Part shown: positions 49,631 through 60,078 of the stretch, piece after piece | How the letters are laid out: each line of letters opens with the position of its first letter | Numbering within the stretch: the stretch's first letter is position 1 | Origin: Owenia fusiformis | Lineage: Eukaryota > Annelida > Polychaeta > Sabellida > Oweniidae | Reading direction: 5' to 3' | Assembly (NCBI GenBank): GCA_903813345.2 | Contig: CAIIXF020000001.1 | Span: forward strand, 44,781,885 to 44,845,884 | Length of the DNA stretch: 64,000 nt | Notes under the pieces: generated by a model | Databases searched by the model: none | What the model saw: only the letters and a program-made list of their open reading frames with translations | What the model was told of the DNA's origin: nothing | Program-made: the position numbers and the translations under genes

Positions 49631-50683
49631 TGAGCTCCAGTAAAAACAGAATTCACCAAATTTTTACTACCATTGATGAGTCTACCACTATGACTCTCTC
49701 AAGAATGATAGAATTATCATCTCATAGCAGACATGAATATTAGCGACAAACAATCCTTTAACAAGTGGGTATTGTATCAACTGTGCACCCACTTGATAAT
49801 GTGACAAAATCAACAAAAATTTCCATATTTTGACTTATTTTGGCTGAATTGCGAAAATAAGAATTACTTCCTTGAAGGTAATGTGCTGAGGTGAACACTA
49901 CATGTAGGCTACATGTATTCATACCTGGATTATCGAATTTATTTCTTATTCACTCATGGCAATATGTCTTGCCAACCAAAACATTCCACCGTTGTAACAA
50001 TACAGGAAAGAAGACTCAACAATAATTACCTCACTGCCACACTGAACAAGTTGAAAAAGAATTTCATGAATGTTTAGCACATTAGGGACCCAAAAGCAAA
50101 TAAATTGAGATTTTATAATTTGGTTATGATTTATGGTGAAAAAGAGACTGTTATGTTGAGTAAAACTTGTCTAATAGTTTCTAGGATTTTTTAAAGTAGT
50201 TTGTAAGTCATTGGTTTTGGTAAGAAATCTTTTCCATTACATTACAACAATTTGTTTGGCATTCGGTAGTTCTGGTACATTGAAATATTACATACTTTTG
50301 GAATACAACTTTTTTAAATTACACGGGAGATTTATATTTATTACAATGATATGATTTCCATATATATTATAGGATTTCAGTCTGTTAATTTTTTCATTGT
50401 ATTTTCTGTGATATTGATTTATCCTTGATTAACCTAGGATATGTCACACACTGTAGGCTAAAGTACTATACTATTGATGCACTTGATTTTATATGTACCA
50501 TTCCAAGATATAATATTATTACCGGATTTTATATAGCCACAGTTAAGTGTCCCTAATTCTTGGTATACCAAGAACACACCCTTGGTATGTTTGCCTTTTT
50601 AATAAAGCTCATGAGCATTACTTTGAAAGTATTTCCAGTAATTATATTGATACCCTATTTGAAGTCTGTTGGTGGACATACAG
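49631..50683. other. SLC17A9-like 3' UTR region and flank
   Basis: No frame. AATAAA occurs near 50600 (TTTTTAATAAAGCTC), a possible poly(A) signal if the 3' UTR is ~1 kb. Confidence 0.4.
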
Positions 50684-51578
50684 GGTCTCCCAGAAGTAAC
50701 AGGACTGGTGTTGCCATTTCTTTAATACTGTAATTCTCCTTAATTTGGTGGCTGTTTAATTTGGCTGATCCGCCAAATTGTTAAAGTCCACCAAATCAAA
50801 TCGCTGCCAAATTCCCAGGTAATTTTAGTACCATACAAATTGGTACTATTTGCGGATTGTAATATTGCAAGTCCGCCAAATTAAATAGCAGCCAAATGTT
50901 CAAAACTGTGAATCCACCAAAATAAGTAGCACCAAATTAAGTAGCCACAGTACTTCTTTAATCCTTTTAAAATGTCTCAGAACGTACCTTCATGTATTAT
51001 GATTAGAATTGCAAAGTTTAGAAAATAGTTAAACAGTTGCTATGGTTACATGACATCATTGTATCCAGGCAACATATTTAAACACACAGGGGTGTCAGAG
51101 TCCTATAACATTGAATTATGTCTAATTAGTTGTATTTTGAACAAAAACGTGAGATTTATACATTGGTTTCATCTGCTACTTTTCTTACATACCCCTACTT
51201 TGAAAAATAAGTCACCAGGTTAGAACCGGAAAGTGGTGCTTTAACAATGTCTCACACACTTTAGCTGATGTGCCATGAAGGGTAGATCTGACATCTCAGA
51301 GAAGGTTCACCCTTGCTCACAAAGACATGATCTTACAGATCAGGAGCGAGGCTACATGGACAATGCAGCGCCAGTTTCTTGAAAAAATGCCATGGGTACT
51401 CTGTTGTCACATTACTATATTAACCATTACTCTTAAAGGCCTTCATAAAATATTTTCACACTTTGCATATCTAACCCAATCTATGGAAGTACATGTAAGC
51501 TATGTTTTAGGACAAATTGAACAGATATATTTGGTGTAGAATTGACAAAATGCTAGCAGCAGTCCTGTTACGTTTGGT
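50684..51578. mobile_element. Decayed element with a nested MITE
   Basis: Left end ACAGGGTCTCCCAGAAGTAA, then CAGGACTG; right end CAGTCCTGTTACGTTTGG, inverted. A separate ~225-bp MITE with TACTGTAATTCTCCTTAATT / TTAAGTAGCCACAGTA ends (50726-50952) lies inside. Confidence 0.55.
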
Positions 51579-52754
51579 GAATAAAATGCCAAATGGACCA
51601 ATAGCGAAAGGACCTTATTTTGAGAACTGCACATACATGTAATGCACATATATTTTATCTATGTCTTACTTTATTTAATGGGCACAATATATTGTAGACT
51701 TTAATATTTTATTGTTTAATTAATAGACTAAGACATTATAGAGACAGAGTATGTAGAATAACGTCATACTTTGTAAGCATTCCATAATCATACAACGATA
51801 AACATGATAAAGCATGGTTTATATTTAAAAATATTTATGTTTAACCTAATGTTGCATTGATCATGATAAATGATAGTAATGAATAAAAAAAATACACGAT
51901 GGGCTCAATAGTCCTCTATTTTCATAGATATTTATTTAAGAATTATGTCATGATGGACTGTCAATATTTTGTTTTGAACACGGTGAAATCTGTGTTTGAC
52001 ACCTCAAATACACTAAACAAAGCTAGAGATTTTACATGAAGTTAATGGTTCACTAGACATTGAAGTGTTCCACCTATGGAGTTGTTCCACCTATGGAGTT
52101 GTTCCACTCATGAAGGTTTCCACTCTCCACATGTTGAACAGTATTTTCTATTTATAACAATTGTAAAAATGCATTGTAGAAATGGCTGGTTGCAGTATTT
52201 GAATATATATATGTGGGATGAAAAAATTAATTTTGTTCTGTTTTGTTTAAGGTTGACCTAAAAATTAAATGACTACCTTTAATGGACTAATGGGGGATCA
52301 CACTTGAAAACATTAGGGGGGATAAATTATACATTAGGAGTTTGTATGAAAATATGTAAGCAGGATTTTGCATACAAAGTTTTAAGATGGAAAATCCAAA
52401 ATGGCCACCTTCCACCTCGCATGCCCAAAAACTTTAAGCACTTCTTTAAACTGTCATACCAAGAAGCCCCCCCCTGAAAATTAGAAATGAATTCATGAAA
52501 TGGTTATGCTGAAAATGGGCACATAAGACTGCCCAAAAACTAATCATTTTTAGATTTTCATACCAAAAAACATCCATGTGAGTTTAAAACCAATGACATT
52601 CTTGCATGGAAATGCATCAAAACAATATTTCAATTGGAAAAGTATCAAAACAAGATTTCAATTGGAAATGCATTAACAAAATTTCATGACTCCTGCCCAC
52701 CCACCAAGTAAGCCGATCACAACCCAGGGGTGCAATAAAAATCAGTTTTAAGTA
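51579..52754. other. No gene seen
   Basis: AT-rich. A short direct repeat GTTCCACCTATGGA(GTT) occurs at 52068-52110. Nothing else supported. Confidence 0.45.
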
Positions 52755-54193
52755 CAGGGTGACCCCAAAAAAACCCCTCTAAAAGTGTAATAATTTTTTA
52801 ACAATTATCCTATCAACCCAATGTTTTATGTGCATATGGATTATCATATGATAAGGTTGTTACACAAAATTGATTATTTGTGATATCATGGATGATCTTA
52901 TGTCTTAGAATGTGTCCTTTTTTCGAAAATGAACATTGAGACAAAATCATATCTTGAACTTTTATGTGAAATTCAGAAGGAAAATCCCAAGAAGATGTGA
53001 AATCAGTCTCATTTAGTATTTTTATTAAAAAATGAAGAAAAGGCAATGTTAAAAAAAGAGCATTGAATGACATATGTGATATCAGTCAAATGTTCAATAA
53101 TGAGATAGAAGAAAAAGAATGGAGAACTGTTAAACACCTAAATGGAAATGATGATCAGCTTAGCTATCAAGGGACCAGGTTTCTAAGAATAGGAGTACGA
53201 GCAAACCTGAACATGTTGAATGCACTCTGTGTGATTGCATTGAACATACTCATAGTTCCAAAATAACTCAGAAGGGACAACCATACCTAAGGATGGCTTT
53301 AAAGGTTGCTGGGAAACTTCCTTATTAAAGATCTCAACCTCTATACTCACAAAATGCAGCTTAACAATAAACCAAAAGAATGTGATAGGTTTAAACAAAC
53401 AATGTGTAACCCCCCTATCACACCAAACTAGTTCTTACCCGTTCTTGCCAGTCCTACGAAAATGTCGTAAAACGGGTTCAATCTGGCTGCAGTCGGGATA
53501 CATGTCTAAAATAATTAGCTACTTCGTTCATAAACAGTCTTCAATACGTCCATCTCATTCGCAGTTCGTTCAGGTCGCACCACGTCGGTGTGCAACGTAG
53601 TATAAACTGTCCCTTAGTCTAGAAGGTCATCATGACCTGATTACAGAACGGTATGGTCGCCATCGAATTTTGAATCGATTCAAAATTCTAAATCACATAC
53701 CCCGTCCGGGAAAGTCCATGAAGTTTGTAAACAGACCGTAGAATGTTGTAGCTATGTTCATTCAGTTCGCACACAGTTTAAAATCGATTCGGCAACGTTT
53801 TGATGATCACCAGAAAATTTTGAGCATGCTCTAAGTGCTGGAGGACCTACTCGTTCTAGTAGTTTCATGAAGTTTGTAAACAGATCCCAAACGGTTCTTA
53901 GAGGGTTCTTAGTACATCAAATCCGTTCGTGCACAGTTTAAGCCCGTTTTCGAGAACGTAGTGAGAACTAGTTTGGTGTGATAGTAGGGTAACCCTTTGG
54001 TTCACATGATCCAAAAGTGGGCACATTTTTTAATTGGCTATAACAAGAAGAATATTGAATGTTATGTCAAGAATTGATCTCACATTGTCATACATAGATT
54101 GTAGCTTCTGTACATATAAATTAAGCTGATCACATATGTATTAATAAAGAAATTCCTTCATTTTTGGAGGGTTATGTTTTTTGGGTCACCCTG
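52755..54193. mobile_element. Mariner-like element split by a nested MITE
   Basis: Left end CAGGGTGACCCCAAAAAAAC, right end GTTTTTTGGGTCACCCTG (inverted), with TA flanks. About 850 bp of its own sequence surrounds the MITE at 53407-53994. Frames inside show no transposase I can recognise. Confidence 0.8.
53407..53994. mobile_element. MITE family 1, copy 2 (588 bp), nested
   Basis: Same element as 974-1510. Ends extend to TAACCC..CTATCACACC and its complement. It holds a perfect inner palindrome GAATTTTGAATC/GATTCAAAATTC (53665-53688) and ~37 bp (GGCTGCAGTCGGGATACATG..) lacking in copy 1. Confidence 0.88.
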
Positions 54194-54502
54194 TATGAGC
54201 TTATAAGGAAGGTACACTAAAATTCAATTTTAAACATGATTTATTATTTATTAATAAAATATTTGTTTGGCAACAAATACTTGATGGTAAACAGTTAAAA
54301 TACAATTTACACCAAAATGGGCAATGTGGGGGCCAGTGAAAAGTCACATGGGGGCCAAAACATGTCACGAAACATTGAGATATTGCTTATCAAGCCATTA
54401 TCACATTCAGACATGTCAGAAGAATAAAACAGTTGCCACATTACTGATTAGATGGCATGTCCAATTACATGATAATGAAGTAGCAAAAGTCACTTTGATA
54501 TT
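54194..54502. other. TSR2 3' flank
   Basis: On the minus strand AATAAATAATAAATC near 54240-54256 offers poly(A) signals for TSR2. No gene. Confidence 0.5.
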
Positions 54503-55087
54503 TTATCTTTTCTTTCCTTTTTTCACCACAACACTCCATCCATCCTCATCAATGTTTTTGTCTTTGGTTTGCATATTGGTGTCATTCAGTTCTGATTGAC
54601 CATTATTCATGGAGGCTGGCCCAGCTTTGATAGTAAGGTCAAGTTGCTGCATCTCACTCACTATATCACTAGGAGTATAACATTCCATAAGATCATCCCC
54701 TTCATCTGAAATGTCAGGTTTTTGAACACTATTTTGAATTGCAGCTTTTGGAAGTGTTCCCAATTCTTTTAATGCATCTGCTCCTTTTCCATTGCTGCAC
54801 ATAGCATAGTGTTTACAAATAGTCTTTGCAATACAAGTAAGACTTCCATCTTCTGCAACCATGTCAAATTCATTGTTTGTAATGGCTCCAATGAACTCTT
54901 CAAGTTCGAAATCTTCAATGTCTTTGTTGTCTTGAAACCACTGGTATACGGCATCTACCATCCATTTTGATTTTTCGACACTGTTGATACCACCAAAGCC
55001 ATGCTGAATGGCCAGCTGCAAAGCAGTCCAGCTGTCAAATACACGAGAAATGGCAGAATAAAAGATGGGGATCCCATTAGAAGCCAT
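54503..55087 (-). CDS. TSR2: Pre-rRNA-processing protein TSR2
   Basis: Intronless frame of 194 codons (human TSR2 191). TSR2 is a chaperone that escorts eS26 (RPS26) and is needed for 20S pre-rRNA maturation to the 40S subunit. The family core is clear: SWTALQLAIQHGFGG (residues ~19-33), EKSKWM, an acidic helix with LEEFIGAITNNEFDMVAEDG and the signature C-terminus DEDGWSVVVKKGKK. The middle is acidic and low in conservation, as usual. It lies 180 bp downstream of the BLCAP stop on the same strand. An AG just before the ATG (TTTTATAG) could be a splice acceptor for a 5' UTR exon. The lack of introns could mean loss or an old retrocopy. Confidence 0.93.
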   Translation of the reverse strand: MASNGIPIFYSAISRVFDSWTALQLAIQHGFGGINSVEKSKWMVDAVYQWFQDNKDIEDFELEEFIGAITNNEFDMVAEDGSLTCIAKTICKHYAMCSNGKGADALKELGTLPKAAIQNSVQKPDISDEGDDLMECYTPSDIVSEMQQLDLTIKAGPASMNNGQSELNDTNMQTKDKNIDEDGWSVVVKKGKKR

Positions 55088-55266
55088 ACTCTTCTATAAA
55101 ATTGGCAAGTACTCGCTGACTAGGTTGATATAATATTGCACTCTATACGGAGCCTTTAATATTTTTGATGCAGGGTAGTATTGCAAATATACCACAGAAT
55201 AGGCTATATGAACATGTAATGATGGAAGCCTGTATGGAAGACTATCAAGTGATTTGTATCGCCTCA

Positions 55267-55509
55267 TTAACAAGTTATAACACCTTCACAGGAATCATCA
55301 CAGCTCCAGAATAAACAGTTCCCTTGACAGCTATAGCATAGCATAAATACAGCGATTATGAATACGATACTACAGATAGTGCATGGCCTTCTCTCCAGGA
55401 AAAATCCAGTCAAATATAACACCATGAACATGGCATGGTTATATAGCAAAGCAGGGTTCACTGGTTTAGGTATTAGCAGCACCGGGATTAGCCACTGCAG
55501 GCAATACAT
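55267..55509 (-). CDS. BLCAP: BLCAP, small conserved two-helix membrane protein
   Basis: 80 codons (human BLCAP 87), coding part in one exon as in mammals. The N-terminus [20 protein letters not shown] is almost identical to human BLCAP, followed by [20 protein letters not shown] and a second hydrophobic segment ([15 protein letters not shown]). Two transmembrane segments are expected. The human protein affects growth and apoptosis; its molecular role is poorly known. Only the C-terminal ~15 residues differ. The three codons edited in mammals (Tyr2, Gln5, Lys15) are TAT, CAG and AAA here, so each keeps the editable A. TSR2 follows 180 bp downstream. Confidence 0.95.
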   Translation of the reverse strand: MYCLQWLIPVLLIPKPVNPALLYNHAMFMVLYLTGFFLERRPCTICSIVFIIAVFMLCYSCQGNCLFWSCDDSCEGVITC

Positions 55510-56029
55510 TTTAGTCTATTTTGACAACAATATATCTGGATCTAGAGTTTCGTAAATCCATTCCAACGCTTTGGACGAGATTGTCTTGTAGTAGATAATC
55601 CAACGCTTGGAAACCCCGAGGGAAAGCCTTGTGATACAGTGTCACACCTGGCTTCACAAACACTACGTGATCACCCGGGGCTTAGACTCAGCTTACATGC
55701 ACATGAAACTTCACTCACTGAGTGTCCAAATCAATCACTGGACTGTAGAGGGAGCTTCGGTCAAAGTGACACTGACTGACTTACTGACTCAGGTCAGTAA
55801 AAAGTTTTTCAGTAGTCTAGATCTAGCAAATCGTGAGATCCTATGTCTATGTCTCCTCCTTGAAGCCTTCTGGAATATGATACTTATATGTCAGGAAATA
55901 TCGGCATGAATACTAAGAGACGTTAACTCACTGTTATTAGGCAGTTTTCGTCCTAATTTTGCAGTGTGAAATTGTGAGTTTTCTTTTCAGGAAATTCTGA
56001 ACTCTCATCGAAGGGGTAATACTAAATAC

Positions 56030-56095
56030 CACCTAGGTGTCCCGCACCTAGGTGCCCCCACCTGGGGACACCTAGGTGTCCCCTAGGGCACCTGG
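56030..56095. repeat. CACCTAGGTGTCCCC cluster
   Basis: Five CACCTAGG/CACCTGG-type palindromic words in ~65 bp: CCACCTAGGTGTCCC, CACCTAGGTGCCCC, CACCTGGGG, CACCTAGGTGTCCCC. GC-rich island in AT-rich DNA. Confidence 0.75.
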
Positions 56096-56809
56096 ATTTT
56101 TAGACTACTGATTAACGATGTTTTAGTGAAGGATAATCTTTGAAACTTTACAGTAACTTAAATGGCTTTGAAAATATTCCGTTGGTTGATAAATTAATAC
56201 GACTCTGACATTGTATAGCATGAAAAAAGTGTTAAAGAAGTGGGCTTCGACGAAAAAAATTAAAATGGCCGCCACTTGGGCTTACGAGTGGTCGTGTATG
56301 GTCGAAATACATAATGTTTAACGACGATATGCTTAATAAATTTGCTCAAAATACCGAAATATTATCCACAAAAGTCATGAACTAGTATTTTTGCGAAATT
56401 ATGTCGCATAATGAGGTCAATCGACGGTCATAAAGACTCATAATATATCAACTTCTGATTTATAAATTTGTAGTCACATACACTGTACTGTAGACTAGAG
56501 TCATTTCCGATTCGATTATGTCAGTCACTGTGTATATTACACTCTTATTCTGTATAGAAATAGCACATTTGTGTTGCGATTGTTCATTATAACACAGTAA
56601 CACAAGCTTTCCAATTTTATGATCGTCTCAGCCAAGACCCATAGCACCAAATTGCATTTTGCCAATGGATTCCAATACATGTATATCCACATGACATGAA
56701 TAATCAGATAATGAGGCCTGAATGGTGACTATAATAATCATAGTTCAAAATATATATATAAACTGTTAGAAAGACTACACACCATTTGTCCAAATCGCAA
56801 TCGACTATC

Positions 56810-56975
56810 CCACTGGATTCAGATTTGGACCGATGGAATTTGGCCTCGGATGATTCGGATTGGATATGGGTTTCAGACAATTTGGATTTGGATGATTGGG
56901 ATTCAGCAATTGCGATTCGGACGACTGGGATTTTGACCAATGGGATTCAGACCATTGGGATTCAGACTAATTTCA
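56810..56975 (+). repeat. Degenerate GGGATTCAGACCATT minisatellite
   Basis: About eight 15-20-bp units related to GATTCAGACCATTGG, best preserved at 56940-56970. Confidence 0.65.
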
Positions 56976-57149
56976 GACCTACCCTGTTTGAATTATGTCA
57001 ACATAAGTGTTGCTAGTATCATCTATATCATAGGTGAGGCCAGAGATGAGGCATAGTACATTTATCTAAATAAAGTCCTTGCTATTATATTATATTAGAT
57101 ATATTATAGAGTTCACAAAATTGGACAATGCCACATTGAAATTGAAAAA

Positions 57150-57372
57150 TCAGAGGTTGTGAGACTTTTGTGGTTTTATAACATGGGGCCTATGGGGAAT
57201 CTCCCTGAACTAGAAATCACATTTTTCCCATAGATTAAATCCTCAAAGTTGATAAGCAATTTTCAAAACCATATTTCTAAAAGTGTTTTAACATGTAGAT
57301 TTTAAGACTGAATTTTGACTGAATTATGAATATTTAATGACATAAATCAAAGTATTTCTACTCGCATCTAGT
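57150..57372 (+). mobile_element. MITE family 3, copy C (partial)
   Basis: Matches the inner and right part of 16360-16770 (ACATGGGGCCTATGGGGAAT, then TACTCGCATCTAGTC). The left end is missing. Confidence 0.75.
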
Positions 57373-57839
57373 CTATTGTTCATCATGTATTGAGTATGGA
57401 GAATGGACAAAATATTATAAATATTGGAAAACAAATCAGAACAACATAAACAGAGTGCATATATTTTAGGACACCCTGGATGTTAAAAACTGATCAAGTG
57501 CACTATAAGATGAAATTCACAGGGAGGGATTCAACAAAATTTTAAGTGGCATGCAGTGGTTTGTTGGCCGAAACCACCATTACTCCTTCCTAAAAACGAT
57601 ATTGACTCAAAATCTTTTTGTGTGTATAAATGAACTTTATTAGGACAACTTGTTTTCTACATTCCACGTGTATTTTTAAATGATAAAAAATAATGAAATA
57701 AAACAATGAATATTTAATATTTAAACAACATAGTTTCATGTACATAACCAGAAGAACTGCAACGCCAAAGCGTAGCGAATCCCACTGAACAGAAATGGCT
57801 GGCATTTTTACAAACGAAATATATAGCAAATATCATAAA

Positions 57840-58740
57840 ATAACACACATAAGAAAGGCCACCATTTTCAAAATGGTTGCTCACTAGCCAAGTTGTCATC
57901 AGAAGTAATATGCTTTTTTTTCTAGCACTCACAACCAAATATGAAAAAATCGCTCCACTACTTTTCGAGTTATAGTAAAATACTTTAAAATGTTGGCCAT
58001 TTTTCAAAATGGCCGCCTTCTACCAAAAGTGTCATTAGACAGTGTGCCATGCTTATAGTATTCACATACCAAATATGAACAAAATCGCTCCACTACTTTT
58101 CAAGTCACAGCAAAAATTGTAAAATAACAAGTAAAGGCCGAGTAAAATACGTTTAAATGGCGGCCATTTTTCAAAATGGTCACCTTCTACCAAAAGTGTC
58201 ATTAGACAGTGTACCATGCTTATAATATTCACATACCAAATATGAACAAAATCGCTCCACCACTTTTCAAGTTATAGTAAAATACGTTAAAATGGCAGCC
58301 ATTTTTCAAAATGGCCACCTTCTACCAAAAGTGTCATTAGACAGTGTGCCATGCTTATATTATTCACATACCAAATATGAACAAAATCGCTCCACTACTT
58401 TTCGAGTTAAAGTAAAATACGTTAAAATGGCGGCCATTTTTCAAAATGGCCGCCTTCTACCAAAAGTGTTATTAGACAGTGTGCCATGCTTATAGTATTC
58501 ACAAACCAAATATGAACAAAATCACTCCACTACTTTTTGAGTTATAGTAAAATATGTTAAAATGGTGGCCATTTTTCAAAATGGCCGCCTCCTACCAAAA
58601 GTGTCATTAGACAGTGAGCCATGCTTATAGTATTCACATACCAAATATGAACAAAATCGCTCCACTTCTTCTTGAGTTACAGCAAAAATCGTAAAATAAC
58701 GAGTAAAGGCCGCCATTTTTCAAGATGGCTGCCATGTGCT
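57840..58740 (+). repeat. ~135-bp tandem repeats, each with a GGCGGCCATTTT hairpin
   Basis: About six units. Each has GGCGGCCATTTTTCAAAATG followed by GCCGCC, a near-perfect palindrome, then CCAAAAGTGTCATTAGACAG and ATGAACAAAATCGCTCCACT. Starts of the CCAAAAGTGT word at ~58023, 58190, 58325, 58461 and 58595 give the period; the first interval carries ~32 extra bases. Confidence 0.88.
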
Positions 58741-58980
58741 TCTTTAATATCTACATTTCTAGCTTTATCAATGTCTTATATAATTTTTTTACATTTAAAA
58801 CATATTGCTATTACAGTTTTACATATTGCACCTAAATTACAGTAAAATCGGCACTAAAATGGCCACCATTTTTAAATGAGCGGCCATTTTGAAAATCGGC
58901 TTTAGAGCAGAACTTCTACCTCCATAGGGTATATGTGTACAAAATATGAACAAAATCGGGCCAACGGTATTTGAGTTATT

Positions 58981-59058
58981 GCCCGGACGGACAGACGGAC
59001 AGACGGACGGACGGACGTACGTACAGACGTACGTACGGACGGACAGACGGACGGACGG
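58981..59058 (+). repeat. GGAC/AGAC simple repeat at the end of the 58-kb array
   Basis: Runs of GGACGGACAGACGGAC with ACGTACGTAC in the middle, followed by TCCCTATATCCCTCCGAACT. This layout (gene-free repeats ending in a GGAC run) recalls a known type of marine-invertebrate repeat. Confidence 0.8.
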
Positions 59059-59100
59059 AGGCGTTCCCTATATCCCTCCGAACTTCGTTCAATGGGATAA

Positions 59101-59918
59101 TAATTAGATGTTAAAGATTAAACCAGGCTTAGTAATTGTAATTGAAGGTCAAATCTATGGTCAGATTTGAACATTTGAGAACTTATAGATGATTTTGAAA
59201 AAAGAAATTGGCCAATTTGAAGCAAGTTGAAAAAATACCTTTTTTGATCTTTTTTGACTTGAGAGGGTCAGTCAAGGTCAAACATAAATGTAAAGTCAGA
59301 TTTGAACTTCTGAAAACTTTTAGATGATTTTGAAAAAAATTGAAGTCGGTCTAAACAGTATTTGTTAAGTTATTGGAAGTTGTAAGAATTTGTTACAGAT
59401 GCTGATTTCCAACCGTCAGCCACCAACCCCTGTCAAAAAATGGAGTATGTCACCACTTTTTGGTGGTGACATAACAAAGCTACAAGTCAATTATTTCACA
59501 AAGTAACAACATGATGCATCAATAGCAGTAGATCCTCTTTTTATAACTATAGATACCATAGTAGTTCAAGTTTGAAATTATGCAAACTTCAAGCTTAGCT
59601 CTACAGTTCATTACAGGGACTAATGATTGTCATTCTCCCTAATCGCAGACAGAGTCAGTCATAATTGCTGATACAGTCAGCTTGAAGTATATGATCCATA
59701 ATGCACTATATAACATAGGATGTAGTTTGAACTACATGTATATACATGTAATCCTCAATGCAGAATACAATCCATGACGTAGTACATTCATAATAATCTC
59801 TGTTGTAATCCAGACTTTAACTCATTATTGATAAAGTAGTTCACTTCATATATTAACAATCCGAGTGGTTATGGTTGATCAGATGCAGCTAGATTCTCAC
59901 TAAGTTTTATCTGCAGAT
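59101..59918. other. No gene seen
   Basis: 59130-59340 resembles the GGTCAAATCTGA-type part of the 5578-7028 element (AAGGTCAAATCTATGGTCAG, TTTGAACTTCTGA). The rest is plain AT-rich DNA. Confidence 0.5.
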
Positions 59919-60078
59919 CAAGGTACAACTGTTTCTACATCAGACCGTCCACACCTGGAATAAGGACTATGAGAGATGGCAACAGGGTATTGCTGGTGGG
60001 AGTCATAGTTGGTTGTATATATCTCATACACCCTGTGCCAAGGCCAGATGGAGCAAGATGTTACGGCAGCATTAAAGT
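59919..60078 (+). other. Region open in several frames, possible exon on either strand
   Basis: After a TCTGCAG at 59912-59918 the plus strand reads IKVQLFLHQTVHTWNKDYER and on to a stop near 60076. The minus strand is also open here (VYEIYTTNYDSHQQYPVAIS). At most one can be real, and it may be neither. Noted because base composition is less AT-rich than the surroundings. Confidence 0.2.

Larger units (their letters stand above)
55510..57149. other. BLCAP 5' flank, no gene seen, two small tandem repeats
   Basis: Expected to hold the BLCAP promoter and upstream exon. The 100-codon frame at 55607 is unsupported. The two minisatellites at 56030 and 56810 are listed separately. Confidence 0.4.

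Noticed and set aside
55607-55909. 100-codon plus frame upstream of BLCAP
   Set aside because: No recognisable motif; short and without supporting context.
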